NCBI GenBank assembly: GCA_003225535.1
Contig: QIAL01000393.1
Coordinates: 3,552 to 36,259 of the forward strand
Reading direction: 5' to 3'
Source: Acidobacteriota bacterium
Lineage (GTDB): Bacteria > Acidobacteriota > Terriglobia > Terriglobales > Acidobacteriaceae
DNA length: 32,708 bases
Made by a program: the position numbers and the translations under genes. Under the pieces are notes generated by a model. The model ran no database searches. It saw nothing but the letters and a program-made list of their open reading frames with translations, and was not told the origin of the DNA. Within the stretch, counting starts at the first letter, position 1, and each line of letters begins with the position of its first letter. This document shows, one piece after another, positions 17,665-27,999 of the stretch.

Positions 17665-18813
17665 CTAGATGATGCCGAGTTTCTTCTTTTTCTTGTTTAG
17701 TTTCTTCGCGTCGGCCTCTTTGGCAGTTGTGGTTTCCACGGGCTCGGTTTGATTCGCACTTCTACCGCTGTCAACGTAACCTTGCGCGATCTTGATGTAC
17801 GCCTCTTCTCTGAGCTTTGTGAGGTACGCGCGAAGCGCAGGCTGCAGTTTTTGATAATAGAGCGCGTCTTGAATACGGGGGAGGACATCTTTCATCGCTG
17901 GTACGCCCGCCATCTGATGATCCTCGACTTTAAGAATGGCGAAGCCCTGTTTTACTCGGATGACATCAGTAATCTCGCCCGTTTTCATGGTGAAAGTCCG
18001 GTCTTCGAGTTCTTTCGCAAGCTTGCCACGTTCGAAAGTACCGAGCGCGCCGCCGTCGGCAGCGGAGGGCCCGTCAGAATACTTCTTAGCGATGTCGTCG
18101 AAAGCGGCGCCGTCCCGTAGTTGCTTCAGGATGTCCTTTGCTTTGGTCTCGGCCGCACTGAGAGCGTCAGCATCGGCCGCTTGCTTTGCCGCTTCGTCCA
18201 GCGGCGTTTGGGCCGACGATCCCGCATTGGCGGCATTGGGGTCTGGCGCAGGCGTTACCGCTTTCGGAGTGATCAGAATTTCGCTCAGGCGGATGAACTC
18301 AGCGTGTTGCATCTCGTCTTTATGGTCGTCGTAGAATTTCTGACCTTCTTCTTTGCTGATGGAGAGATGACCTCCGACCTCTTCGCCGATCACTTTTCGC
18401 GTGATGATCTGGTTCTTCTGCGTCTGCTTGAAGTCTTCCCAGGAGACTCCCTGCTTTTCGGCTTCCTTCTCCAAAGCCTCCATAGAATCGAGCTTCATGT
18501 CTTTGCGCATCTGATCGAGTTGCTTGATCAGATCGGTATCAGCGCTGATGCCCAGGTCCTTGCCTTTTTCAAGCAGCAGTTGTTGGTCGATGAGATCCCG
18601 AAGCACGTCCTTTTCGCGGTCGGCATAGACTTTGTCGGCGTTATTGGGGTCCTGCTGCTTGACTTCATCGCGAAGCTGGTCTTTGCTGCGCGCGAACTCA
18701 GACTTGGTGATGATCTGATTGTTAACGCGGGCAATGATTTCTTCGACGACTTGGCCACTCGCGAAAGCGGGCATGCAAGCCAAAGCAATTAGGGTCAATG
18801 GAAGTTTTTTCAT
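17665..18813 (-). CDS. SurA-like periplasmic peptidylprolyl isomerase (SurA_N plus parvulin domain)
   Basis: Signal peptide 'MKKLPLTLIALACMPAFASG'; 'VVEEIIARVNNQIITKSEF'; parvulin 'DIAKKYSDGPSAADGGALGTFERGKLAKELEDRTFTMKTGEITDVIRVKQGFAILKV'. Confidence 0.9.
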   Translation of the reverse strand: MKKLPLTLIALACMPAFASGQVVEEIIARVNNQIITKSEFARSKDQLRDEVKQQDPNNADKVYADREKDVLRDLIDQQLLLEKGKDLGISADTDLIKQLDQMRKDMKLDSMEALEKEAEKQGVSWEDFKQTQKNQIITRKVIGEEVGGHLSISKEEGQKFYDDHKDEMQHAEFIRLSEILITPKAVTPAPDPNAANAGSSAQTPLDEAAKQAADADALSAAETKAKDILKQLRDGAAFDDIAKKYSDGPSAADGGALGTFERGKLAKELEDRTFTMKTGEITDVIRVKQGFAILKVEDHQMAGVPAMKDVLPRIQDALYYQKLQPALRAYLTKLREEAYIKIAQGYVDSGRSANQTEPVETTTAKEADAKKLNKKKKKLGII

Positions 18814-19010
18814 AGAGTCTCTGGGCCGTCACGCTTGCTGAGCTTGCGGGTAAAAAGGGTGGGCCCGGGCCGATATCGGTATTTTACATCCTTGGTGCGG
18901 CTTATAGCCGAGCCATTCCACGATAACGGTCACGTTGTCGGACAAAGCCCTAGAGCGCAGGCGCCCTTAACTATGACGCGAACACAGTCAAGTAAGTTGG
19001 CCGCGACCGA

Positions 19011-19802
19011 TTACGCGGTGCGGACTAAAGCCAAGGCTGTACGGTCGTCGCAGATGGGACCTTTTCCTGAAAACGCGGCAACAGCCTCCAGGACCGAGTC
19101 GCCCAGGGGTCGGGCAGCAATTGCAGGAGCGGACTGGAAGACATCTTTGACTCTTTCCAGGCCGAAACCGCCAGAATGACTATTGCCGTGGCCTTCACAG
19201 TCGACTACTCCGCGAGATACGAGGAGCAAAGAAGCTTGTTGGGCCATGCCCACGGTCGGAGCCTCGCAGGTTGCGTGGGAAAAGAGTCCGAGGGGGAGAC
19301 CTGTGGGGCCCAGCTCAGCGATTCCCGTTGCGTCGCGGAGAAGGGCAGGAGTATGTCCGGCATTGGTGTAGCACAGCGTTCCGAACTGCTCGTGGTAACA
19401 GGCAATGAAGGCAGGACAAGAGTGGACGCCACAGCACACATCGATCAGCCGTCGATTGATCCGGAGGCACAGTTCGGTCATGGCATCGGATTCGTTGATG
19501 TCACGCGGCGAAAACAGCTGCAATCCGACAGCGCGGAAGACTTCTTGGGCAGCGACCAGGAGGCTGCGATTGTCCTCGCGTCGGCCGGCAACGTCGAGCA
19601 GCCCGATCAGAACGCGTTCAGAGCTGACGCGAATGGAGTCGTAGAAGTCTCCCGCCATACGTTTTCCGACGAACACGGCAGCGATGTCGGCGCCTGCGAT
19701 CGTGGGGAAGACGGTTGGGACCGGTTCCAATAGGGTGGGTGCAGCAGCGTCGGAGCGGAAGCGGGAAAGCATGGCAGAAAGGCTCAGAGGCGAAGCTAGC
19801 AT
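19011..19802 (-). CDS. PP2C/SpoIIE (RsbU-like) phosphatase
   Basis: 'AGADIAAVFVGKRMAGDFYDSIRVSSERVLIGLLDVAG', 'TLCYTNAGHTPALLRD', 'PTGLPLGLF'. Confidence 0.85.
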   Translation of the reverse strand: MLASPLSLSAMLSRFRSDAAAPTLLEPVPTVFPTIAGADIAAVFVGKRMAGDFYDSIRVSSERVLIGLLDVAGRREDNRSLLVAAQEVFRAVGLQLFSPRDINESDAMTELCLRINRRLIDVCCGVHSCPAFIACYHEQFGTLCYTNAGHTPALLRDATGIAELGPTGLPLGLFSHATCEAPTVGMAQQASLLLVSRGVVDCEGHGNSHSGGFGLERVKDVFQSAPAIAARPLGDSVLEAVAAFSGKGPICDDRTALALVRTA

Positions 19803-19877
19803 AGGAATGACAGGGCGGCAACCATCGGCCCCATACGAGCTATTGGATTCATCGGCGGCTCAGCCGATCCCTTAAGT

Positions 19878-21293
19878 TTATTCGCCGTATTTGTCGACCA
19901 GGTATTTAGTGAGTTCGGACTCGAGTTGGCCGTAATCGGAATGGATGGTCGCACGAAGGGCAGCTTCGGTGGAACTGCCCTGGCTGATGCGCTGGAGGAT
20001 GCGCTGAACATCGCTCATGCCGTACGAATCGTTAATGTAGGAGACGGCCGCCAGGGATTCGGCGTAGGCGAGGTAGGCCTGAGCGCCGGAAAACTGCAAA
20101 AAACTACCTTCCAGAACATTCAAGGGAATGTTGTGCTGCGCCTTGAACAGCTGTGTGACTTGTCGCCCTGCACCGCCGAGGCTTCTCGGTTCGAGAAACT
20201 GGGCGATGCCTTCGTGCAACCATGGGGGGCATCGTCCGGCAGAAAGTTGGGTGATGAACGAGTGCGCAAGTTCGTGTTTAAGCACGTGGGCGAGTTCGGG
20301 TGTGAGTGAACTGAGGCCGCTGATCGGGATGCGCAGTTTGCCATCATTCATTGCCCCCGACCATGTCGGTGCTTGAGTAACGTCGAAAAAGGCCTGTTCG
20401 GTGTAGAGCGTGACCAGGATGTTATCGCGCGGCGGATTGCCGAGATCACGGACCAGGTCGTCATAATCAGATTCGAGCGCCTGAAGGATCTGGGCACGCA
20501 GCGATTCGGAGGTCTGATGGCCTTCGTAGTGCAGGGTGAAATGCACACTTTCGCCTTGAGAGAACTCCGACTCGGCATTCTGTTCACGCTGGGCTTTCGA
20601 CAAGAACTGCTGCACCTTGGAATCGGGGCGGAGTTCGAGAGAGCGCTTCCAGGAAGCGATCGCTTCCTTGGTGTGATCGGAGGCGAATTGCGCATAACCT
20701 AACATCGTATAAGCGTCTGGTGATTCGGGGGCGGAACGCACAGCGCGCTGGGCGTAACTTGCGGCTTGACTAGCATTTCCGGTGCGAACGAGGACGGCAG
20801 AATAATAAATAAGGATGGTCGAATTCTCCGGCTGGTACCGGAGGGCGTTTTCAAAGTATTGCCGAGCCTGGGCAATGTTTCCGTGGTCGAATTCAAACTT
20901 GCCGGCAATGAAATCGGCCGTTGCGCTCAGTTCGGGATTCCCCTTGGTCTCTAACTTGGAGAGCGACTCGGTATCGATCTTGCCTTCTTTGACTATCTTG
21001 CCAATGAGGTCTCCCTCATTCCCCAGGGTGTTGGGTGGAGCGAAAGCCGGCAGATCGGCAACCTTTCCCCCGCCCGATGAGTGCGCCGGTAACCCGCCTG
21101 CCTCGACGTGGTCGACAGAAGACTTCGGGATGGCGTATGTGTCCTCGCCAATCTCATATTCGTAGCGGTTGCCGTTTTCGCGCACACTATCGACGACAAT
21201 GGTGCGGCCGTTCTTGAGATGGATGGTGTCAGCCCATGCGCCCGTCAGGGCTGGAGCGAGCAATAACGCGAAGAAGGTGACACGTAACCGCAT
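19878..21293 (-). CDS. TPR protein with peptidase MA-like metalloprotease domain
   Basis: Signal peptide 'MRLRVTFFALLLAPALTGAWA'; TPR-like repeats; 'HVLKHELAHSFITQL..GRCPPWLHEGIAQFLE' with HExxH plus downstream Glu. Start trimmed from a TTG at 21326. Confidence 0.85.
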   Translation of the reverse strand: MRLRVTFFALLLAPALTGAWADTIHLKNGRTIVVDSVRENGNRYEYEIGEDTYAIPKSSVDHVEAGGLPAHSSGGGKVADLPAFAPPNTLGNEGDLIGKIVKEGKIDTESLSKLETKGNPELSATADFIAGKFEFDHGNIAQARQYFENALRYQPENSTILIYYSAVLVRTGNASQAASYAQRAVRSAPESPDAYTMLGYAQFASDHTKEAIASWKRSLELRPDSKVQQFLSKAQREQNAESEFSQGESVHFTLHYEGHQTSESLRAQILQALESDYDDLVRDLGNPPRDNILVTLYTEQAFFDVTQAPTWSGAMNDGKLRIPISGLSSLTPELAHVLKHELAHSFITQLSAGRCPPWLHEGIAQFLEPRSLGGAGRQVTQLFKAQHNIPLNVLEGSFLQFSGAQAYLAYAESLAAVSYINDSYGMSDVQRILQRISQGSSTEAALRATIHSDYGQLESELTKYLVDKYGE

Positions 21294-21331
21294 TAAGGCG
21301 CATTCTAACAACGGAGAATCAGGCAACCTAC

Positions 21332-23884
21332 GTGACGAAGGTACTACTCACGATTCGACCCCTGTTGGGGGCACTCATTTGGATCGCTCTTTGCCCACGA
21401 GGCGCCGCCGCGACGACACCAGTGACGGCGGACAAGCCGGCCGAGAATTTGTATCTGCAACTGGGACGGGTTGGACTCGATCCTTCGCGTGTATATCAGG
21501 TGCGCGGCGCATCGCTGAGCCGAGGAGCAATACAGATCAGCCTGGAAGATGGAACCATTGGTTTCACCCAAGACGTGATGGGCCGGATCACCGGAGCGTT
21601 TTTTGAAGGTGAGGGAGAGATTCTGCTCACCCCTCCCAACCAAGTCGAACGTAGATCGATGAGCTTGTTCGCGGGCATGGCGATTCTGGAGGAGCGGTTC
21701 GCGACGGCATACTTCAGGTTTAACGATGAAACTGCAGCGGAGTTGAAACCGGATCTGCGCGAAATCGAAAACAAGCAGGAGTTTGTGGATCGCTGGGGTG
21801 AGACGGCAAAGAATCTCGCCAGCGGAGACGCTATGCGGCTCCTGCTCACATTCAGCCGGATGCTTCCGACCGATGGCGGTTCCGCGGAAGCAGGAGCTGG
21901 CATCCCAAGTGGGGCGAAGCCCGATCGATTCCTTCACGCTCGGTTGCAAGGAACCAAGTTGGGAGTCTTCGACGTCTTCTTTGATTCGACTGCCGGAGAA
22001 CAAATATTGGCAGGCCAAGCAAGAACCGCCGCAAAAGGAGAAGCTTACTACGATGTATGGACTTCGTTTTCACCGACTCAGCCGACGGCGAGGCAGTCGC
22101 AACGCGAGCATGCCGCACAAGAAGAAGGGGCGAGCGCCCATGACGATCGGGTTGCGCTGAAACGATACGCGATCACGACGGAAGTTCTGCCGCCCAAGCA
22201 GATTCGTGCGCAGGCGGTTGTGCACTGTGAAGTTCGAGAGAGTGGCGCGAGAACACTTCTCTTTGAATTATCTCGATTCCTGCAGATTGAGAGTGTGGCG
22301 CTCGATGATACGCCGGTTGAGTTTATCCATAATCCGGCGCTGGAAGGTTCGCAACTGGCGCGCCGCGGCAACGATGTTGTGGCGGTTGTCATGCCCGAAC
22401 TTTTGAAGACCGGACAGAAATTCGATCTGACATTTGTTTATGCCGGAGAAGTTTTGGCGGAAGCAGGCAACGGATTGCTCTATGTTGGCGCGAGGGGGAC
22501 CTGGTATCCGAACCGTGGACTGGAAATGGCCTCCTTCGACCTTCAATTCAGCTATCCGCAAGGCTGGACCCTGATCGCGACCGGCAAGGAGGCGCTATTC
22601 GCCACCCAGAGTATCGCCAGTACGACTGGCGAGCAGACGTCGCGCTGGATTTCGGATCGGCTGATTCCGGTGGCTGGGTTTAATCTTGGCAAATACCGTG
22701 AAGCAACCACCAAGGCGGGAGACGTCGAGGTAGATACCTACGCAACCCAGAGTGTTGAACGAGATTTTCCGAGGCCGCCGATCCAAGTCATCGAGCCGAT
22801 GCGTCCGAATCCGACTCAGCATGTGCCGAAGCTGGTGGTTCCGTCTCAACCAACCCCAGCCCTTAACGAAGTTACCGTGGGTGAGGCGGCTGCTCGCGCG
22901 GTGCAATACTTTAGCGACCGCTTTGGCCCATTTCCGTACAGTCATCTGGCTTTGACGCAGATGCCCGGCAGAGAAAGCCAGGGATGGCCCGGGCTTATCT
23001 TCCTTTCTTCCTACGCATTCCTGGACCGGCAGGGCCGCGAACAACTGCATTACTCTCCGCAACGGATGCTTCTGATAGAGTCCGTCCCGGCGCATGAAAC
23101 TGCCCATCAATGGTGGGGAGACTTGATCCCCTGGGCCAGCTACCGCGATCAATGGTATTCGGAGGCGCTGGCGAATTACTGCGCCCTGATGATGATCCAG
23201 GAGAGAAATCCTGAAGGCTTTCGTCAAGTCATGGATATGTACCGACGTCAATTGGTGGAGAAGAACGGCGACGGCATTGCGCCGATGGATGCTGGACCGG
23301 TGACCCTGGGCACCCGGCTGCTGTCGTCGAGATTTCCTGGCGGGTACGAGGCGATCAGTTATGGGCGCGGCGCGTGGCTTTTCCACATGTTGCGCACCAT
23401 GTTGAATGATGCGGTACGGCAGGAAGAGAAGTCGGGTGGCACGGGTCCAAACGAGCCCTTCGTGCGAGCATTGCGCAAAGTTCGGCAACGCTACGAAGGA
23501 AGAATGATCAGTACGCGGGAACTGGTGGACGTCTTCACAGAAGACCTTCCGCCGGCCTTGAGGTACGAAGGCAAAAAATCTTTGGACTGGTTTCTGGATG
23601 GCTGGATCAACGGTACTTCTCTTCCGACCCTAGAGTTGAAGGGAGTGAAGTTTACTGCGAAAGGATCCTCTTCGATTGTCACCGGCACCATCTTGCAGAA
23701 AGATGCGGCGCAGGATCTGGTGACCTCAGTGCCAGTATATGCAGCGCTAGGAGGAAAACAATTAGTGCTGCTAGGGCGCGTTTTTGCCGATGGCGAGGAG
23801 TCTTCCTTCCGGCTATCAGCTCCGGCGGGCGCACATAAAATCGTGCTGGATCCTTACGGGACGGTGTTGACCAGCCCCAAATAG
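21332..23884 (+). CDS. M1 family aminopeptidase-like protein
   Basis: 'VPAHETAHQWWGDLIPWASYRDQWYSEALANYCALMM' (HExxHx18E); GTG start; signal-like N-terminus. Confidence 0.88.
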   Translation: MTKVLLTIRPLLGALIWIALCPRGAAATTPVTADKPAENLYLQLGRVGLDPSRVYQVRGASLSRGAIQISLEDGTIGFTQDVMGRITGAFFEGEGEILLTPPNQVERRSMSLFAGMAILEERFATAYFRFNDETAAELKPDLREIENKQEFVDRWGETAKNLASGDAMRLLLTFSRMLPTDGGSAEAGAGIPSGAKPDRFLHARLQGTKLGVFDVFFDSTAGEQILAGQARTAAKGEAYYDVWTSFSPTQPTARQSQREHAAQEEGASAHDDRVALKRYAITTEVLPPKQIRAQAVVHCEVRESGARTLLFELSRFLQIESVALDDTPVEFIHNPALEGSQLARRGNDVVAVVMPELLKTGQKFDLTFVYAGEVLAEAGNGLLYVGARGTWYPNRGLEMASFDLQFSYPQGWTLIATGKEALFATQSIASTTGEQTSRWISDRLIPVAGFNLGKYREATTKAGDVEVDTYATQSVERDFPRPPIQVIEPMRPNPTQHVPKLVVPSQPTPALNEVTVGEAAARAVQYFSDRFGPFPYSHLALTQMPGRESQGWPGLIFLSSYAFLDRQGREQLHYSPQRMLLIESVPAHETAHQWWGDLIPWASYRDQWYSEALANYCALMMIQERNPEGFRQVMDMYRRQLVEKNGDGIAPMDAGPVTLGTRLLSSRFPGGYEAISYGRGAWLFHMLRTMLNDAVRQEEKSGGTGPNEPFVRALRKVRQRYEGRMISTRELVDVFTEDLPPALRYEGKKSLDWFLDGWINGTSLPTLELKGVKFTAKGSSSIVTGTILQKDAAQDLVTSVPVYAALGGKQLVLLGRVFADGEESSFRLSAPAGAHKIVLDPYGTVLTSPK

Positions 23885-23934
23885 CGCGAATAAGGTATAT
23901 CGTTCATGGCGATCAAACTTATGCATCGGTGGCT

Positions 23935-25026
23935 CTAGGCTCGCCGGCGGCGTCGGGTAGCATGAATGACATGTGCGGGGATATCGGACAGTGAGAGCAC
24001 GTGCGTCAGAACGCCGAGTTGAGCGCAGACGCGGGGCATGCCATAGACTGCGCAACTGGCTTCATCTTGCCCGAACGTAAGGCCGCCTTGGCGGAAGATA
24101 GCGGTCATACCGGCCGCTCCATCCGATCCCATTCCAGTCATAATGACGGCGAGGGCGCGGTGTTTAAAGACCTCGGCGACGGAGTTCATAAGAACGTCCA
24201 CCGAAGGAATGTGCATTGCATCCTGAGGATGGACGTCGAGACCAATGACCGGCTTCGAATCCGATAACCGCGGAACCACGCGCATGTGGACGCCGGCTGG
24301 CGCGATGTAGGCGGCGCCCGGACGAATGAGTTCGCCTTGGGCAGCTTCCTTCACATTGATAGGGCAGATAGAGTTCAGCCGTTGCGCCAGTGTCGCGGTG
24401 AAACCGACCGGCATATGCTGCACGATCAAAATGGGGACGGGGAAGTTCGGGGGAAACATAGGTAGAATCTGCTCGAGAGCTTTCGGGCCACCCGTGGAGA
24501 CCCCTATGGCGACAATTGCAGGAGCGGCGGACACCGATTTCCCCAACTCGAGCCGGGCGGACTGCGGTGGCTTCCTGTCCTCAACCGGACCAAATCTACT
24601 GCGCCGCGATTGAGCCGCGGCACGGATCTTGGAGATGAGTTCGTTCCGAATATGCGCGATTTCGAGCGAAGTTTGCGACATCTGCTTGGGTACGTAGTCA
24701 AAAGCGCCGGCACTCAAGGCTTCGAGCGTGGTCTCTGCATCTTTCTCTGTTACAGCGCTGACCATGATCACCGGACGAGGAAACTGGTGCATGATGCACC
24801 GTAGGGTGCCCAGGCCATCCAGTCCGGGCATGTTGACGTCGAGAGTGACAACGTCCGGATCGAGGCTCGGGATTTTTTCGAGGGCGACGGACGCACACGA
24901 CGCGGTCGCGACTACTTCCATGTCTGGTTCGCAGTTGACCATTCGCGCCAGCGCCGTGCGCATGAAGGCGCTGTCATCTACCACCAGTACGCGAATTCGA
25001 GGGCTGTCGTCCAAGTTCAAGCTCAT
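23935..25026 (-). CDS. cheB: CheB methylesterase with receiver domain (copy 2)
   Basis: 'VLVVDDSAFMRTALARM...VVTLDVNMPGLDGLGTL', 'AIGVSTGGPKALEQIL', 'VIMTGMGSDGAAGM'. Confidence 0.96.
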   Translation of the reverse strand: MSLNLDDSPRIRVLVVDDSAFMRTALARMVNCEPDMEVVATASCASVALEKIPSLDPDVVTLDVNMPGLDGLGTLRCIMHQFPRPVIMVSAVTEKDAETTLEALSAGAFDYVPKQMSQTSLEIAHIRNELISKIRAAAQSRRSRFGPVEDRKPPQSARLELGKSVSAAPAIVAIGVSTGGPKALEQILPMFPPNFPVPILIVQHMPVGFTATLAQRLNSICPINVKEAAQGELIRPGAAYIAPAGVHMRVVPRLSDSKPVIGLDVHPQDAMHIPSVDVLMNSVAEVFKHRALAVIMTGMGSDGAAGMTAIFRQGGLTFGQDEASCAVYGMPRVCAQLGVLTHVLSLSDIPAHVIHATRRRRRA

Positions 25027-25913
25027 TTGCGGTAAATCGCGTGAACCAGCGAGTGCACTTCGTCCATATACGACTCGAGTTCAAAGGTCAGGCGAGCCCA
25101 GTCCAGGTCTTTCAAGTCAGGGTGCCGTCTGGAGAGCACAGCAATTCCGGTTTGCTTGAGCAGGTTGATCTCGCGCTTTTCGATGTAGCCGTGATTCAAC
25201 CCACTCATGCGGCAGAGCAGGTCGCTAAGTTCCACCAGGGCGATCAATCCAGCATGCTCGGCCGACTCATATGTGGTGTGGTGGAGCGAGACGGTCTCGC
25301 GGAGATCGGGTGCGAGTCCCCAGCGTTCCGCCAGCAGGCGCCCGCTTTCGCAGTGTGTAAAACCAAGAGTGCGCTGTTCCGCTTCGTTAAGGGGAATGCC
25401 CTCGGCGCGTGCAAGCTCGAAGGCAGTGCGGAATTCTGCGGGCAGCACCCATAGGTTCACGACGATGCCGATGTCGTGGAGAAGTCCAGCGAGATAAGCT
25501 TTGCTGGGATCCTTGTAAGAGATTTTTCGGGCGAAATGCCGGCAAACGAGCGCGCAACCCAGCGAGTGTTCCCAGAACGCAACCGGATTGATGCTACCGA
25601 GATCTTTGGGCAGCAGGTTGAGTACGCCACAGGACATGGCAATGTCGCTGACGCGCTGAATTCCGAGTCCGACGATTGCATCCTTCAGAGATTCGACCTT
25701 TTGCCACTTCCCGAACAGCGGGCTGTTGGCCATCTGCAGACACTGCGCCGCGAGGGACTTATCCTGGGCGATCATGTCGGTGATCTTCCGGACATCGAGT
25801 TGCTCGGTCGGAAGCTCCAGGTATCGGAGCAGGGGCTGCAAGACTGCCGGGATGGTCGGAATCTGGCGCAGTCCCTCGACGCGCGAGAGCAGAATTGACT
25901 TCGGAGGAATCAT
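25023..25913 (-). CDS. HDOD domain protein (copy 2)
   Basis: 'QIPTIPAVLQPLLRYLELPTEQLDVRKITDMIAQDKSLAAQCLQMANSPLFGK', 'AYLAGLLHDIGIVVNLWVLP'; 4-bp overlaps at both ends. Confidence 0.93.
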   Translation of the reverse strand: MIPPKSILLSRVEGLRQIPTIPAVLQPLLRYLELPTEQLDVRKITDMIAQDKSLAAQCLQMANSPLFGKWQKVESLKDAIVGLGIQRVSDIAMSCGVLNLLPKDLGSINPVAFWEHSLGCALVCRHFARKISYKDPSKAYLAGLLHDIGIVVNLWVLPAEFRTAFELARAEGIPLNEAEQRTLGFTHCESGRLLAERWGLAPDLRETVSLHHTTYESAEHAGLIALVELSDLLCRMSGLNHGYIEKREINLLKQTGIAVLSRRHPDLKDLDWARLTFELESYMDEVHSLVHAIYRK

Positions 25914-26806
25914 GATCCTTGCCCTCCAGCTTCTGAGTGATCGTTTCTTACGTACGCCGTCGCCCCGGGGAAATGAATCAGCCGGAACTGATCATTGACG
26001 TGGTAGAGCGACTCGGTCTGCCCGAGAAACAGGTATCCATGGGGGAGCAGGTTCTTGTAGAAGTGTTCAATCACGCGCCGCTTCGACGTGAGATCGAAAT
26101 AAATGAGAACGTTGCAGCAGAAGATCAGATCCATGGCCTTCATTGAGGTCATGCGATCGTCGTCGGAGAGATTGAGGCGGGTGAAGCTTACGCACTTCCG
26201 CACCATCGGCTGCACCTGCAATTCCTCGCCGACCGGACCAAAATATCTCTGTTGATAGAGTGGCGTGACGTGGCGAGTGCTGTAGGCGCTGTATGTCGCA
26301 TTGCGGGCATGAGCCAGGGAACGCTCGTTCAGGTCGGTGGCAAAGATTTCTGTGGTCCAGTCATGAGGCTGTTGCGACTCTTCCTGCATCAGCATGCTCA
26401 AGGTGTAAGGCTCTTCGCCGGTGGAGCAACCGGCACTCCAAATTCGTAATCGGCGTATGGGAAGCCTTGCTTTGGCGGCAACGATTTTAGGCAGGATGAT
26501 CTGCCGCACGGCGTCGAGTTGCGGTTGACAGCGGAAGAAGCACGTTTCGCCAATCGTTATTTCGTTCAGCAGCGCAATCAGTTCTGTCTGCCGCGTGGGT
26601 TCGAGCGTCAGGCATGTGAAGTATTCGCGAAGACTCGAAACTTTCAGCTCCTTCATCCGCCGGGCACAGCGATCGAATAGAAGGCGGAGCTTGGTATCGG
26701 GATGAAAGATGCCGGCTACCTGATAAATGAGGTCACGGATCCGGACGAGTTCCGGGTCTGGCGGACCGTCGACAGCCGAAAGCGAGTACACGGGTGCGGC
26801 ACTCAT
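25910..26806 (-). CDS. cheR: CheR-type methyltransferase (copy 2)
   Basis: 'RRLRIWSAGCSTGEEPYTLSMLMQEES', 'DLIFCCNVLIYFDLTSKRRVIEHFYKNLLPHGYLFLGQTESLY'. Confidence 0.95.
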   Translation of the reverse strand: MSAAPVYSLSAVDGPPDPELVRIRDLIYQVAGIFHPDTKLRLLFDRCARRMKELKVSSLREYFTCLTLEPTRQTELIALLNEITIGETCFFRCQPQLDAVRQIILPKIVAAKARLPIRRLRIWSAGCSTGEEPYTLSMLMQEESQQPHDWTTEIFATDLNERSLAHARNATYSAYSTRHVTPLYQQRYFGPVGEELQVQPMVRKCVSFTRLNLSDDDRMTSMKAMDLIFCCNVLIYFDLTSKRRVIEHFYKNLLPHGYLFLGQTESLYHVNDQFRLIHFPGATAYVRNDHSEAGGQGS

Positions 26807-26958
26807 GCCGGGTACGTCCTTATCGTGGTGTTCGCTTCGCGCGCACCAGGGAAGCAGATTTCAAAAGACCACTTCAATTCCATCGACGCACGGGACGAAA
26901 GGCTTTAGGGACATGTGCAGCGAGCCAAAGGCAGATGATCCACCGGAGTTCCGCATCG

Positions 26959-27999
26959 TTAAGGGACGGAAGGCGAGGGCTTGGTGGTGGAAGCCGCGAC
27001 AGTTACATCACTGCGAACGATGTGCTCACTGAGAATCACAACATCCACGCGGCGGTTCTGAGCGCGGTCCTGTGGAGTGTTGTTGCCGGCGATGGGGTGG
27101 TATTCGGCATATCCGGCGGCGGACAAGCGTTCCGCGGAGAAGCGGTAGCGGACAATCAACAGACGAACCAATTCCGTGGAACGGGCCGTCGAGAGCTCCC
27201 AGTTTGAGGCCATCTGAGCCGTGTGGATGGGAACGTTGTCGGTATGCCCTTCAATTCTGAGGCGACATGTACGAACGGCGAGGATGGAAGCGATTCGATC
27301 CAAGGCGGGTAATGCCGAAGGACGCAGAGTAGGGGACCCGCTGTCAAAAAAGCCAAACTCGCGCAAGCTGATTACCAGACCTTCGGACTCACGGTGCAAA
27401 GCGACCGATTTGGCCGCAATTTCGCGATGCAGTGCCTGCTGCAATTCTGCCTGCAAAGTGGTGAGGTTCGCTTCCTGCGAAGATGCGCTGAGCGTGTCCA
27501 GTGGTGGAGACGAGACGCGCCCCAGTTCCGAGTTTCGTTTTGCGTTCTCGATGGCTTGCACGGTGTCGAAGGGCATCGGTTCCTGGATATCGAGCGGGAC
27601 CTTGCTGGTGGAGGCAGGAAACACGCCAAGTTCCTGGAAGGCGACCTGGATCGCCAATGCTAGCTTGCCCACCTTCCGCTGATCTACTTGGGCAGACGCG
27701 TAGTTGATGTAAACGTCGACAACATTCGTAGTCGTATCGAACGTAAGATTCCACACATGCTCGATGATCATGGAGCGGGTGACCTCGCAACCTGCGTGGC
27801 GCATCAGATATTCCAGCAGAGAGAATTCCTTGGCCGTGAGCTCGATCTTCAGTCCCCCGCGCTCGACGATCCGTTGTACCCGGTCGAGCTTCAGGTCGGC
27901 GACGGTGAGCACGGATTCAGACGGAAGATGGCTCCGGCGTATCAGGGCGCGAATGCGAGCTGACAGTTCGCTAAAGGAGAATCCCCTGTATCCAGGCAC
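26959..27999 (-). CDS. OmpR-type winged-helix domain fused to MotB-like post-TM region and OmpA/MotB peptidoglycan-binding domain (out of frame with upstream receiver)
   Basis: wHTH 'LTAKEFSLLEYLMRHAGCEVTRSMIIEHVWNLTFDTTTNVVDVYINY', then MotB-like 'ASAQVDQRKVGKLALAIQVAFQELGVF', then OmpA-like 'LRIEGHTDNVPIHTAQMASNWELSTARSTELVRLL...DRAQNRRVDVVIL'. Confidence 0.7.
   Translation of the reverse strand: MPGYRGFSFSELSARIRALIRRSHLPSESVLTVADLKLDRVQRIVERGGLKIELTAKEFSLLEYLMRHAGCEVTRSMIIEHVWNLTFDTTTNVVDVYINYASAQVDQRKVGKLALAIQVAFQELGVFPASTSKVPLDIQEPMPFDTVQAIENAKRNSELGRVSSPPLDTLSASSQEANLTTLQAELQQALHREIAAKSVALHRESEGLVISLREFGFFDSGSPTLRPSALPALDRIASILAVRTCRLRIEGHTDNVPIHTAQMASNWELSTARSTELVRLLIVRYRFSAERLSAAGYAEYHPIAGNNTPQDRAQNRRVDVVILSEHIVRSDVTVAASTTKPSPSVP

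Noticed and set aside
22595-23488. - strand 297-aa ORF inside the M1 aminopeptidase gene
   Set aside because: Antisense shadow of a well-supported CDS.
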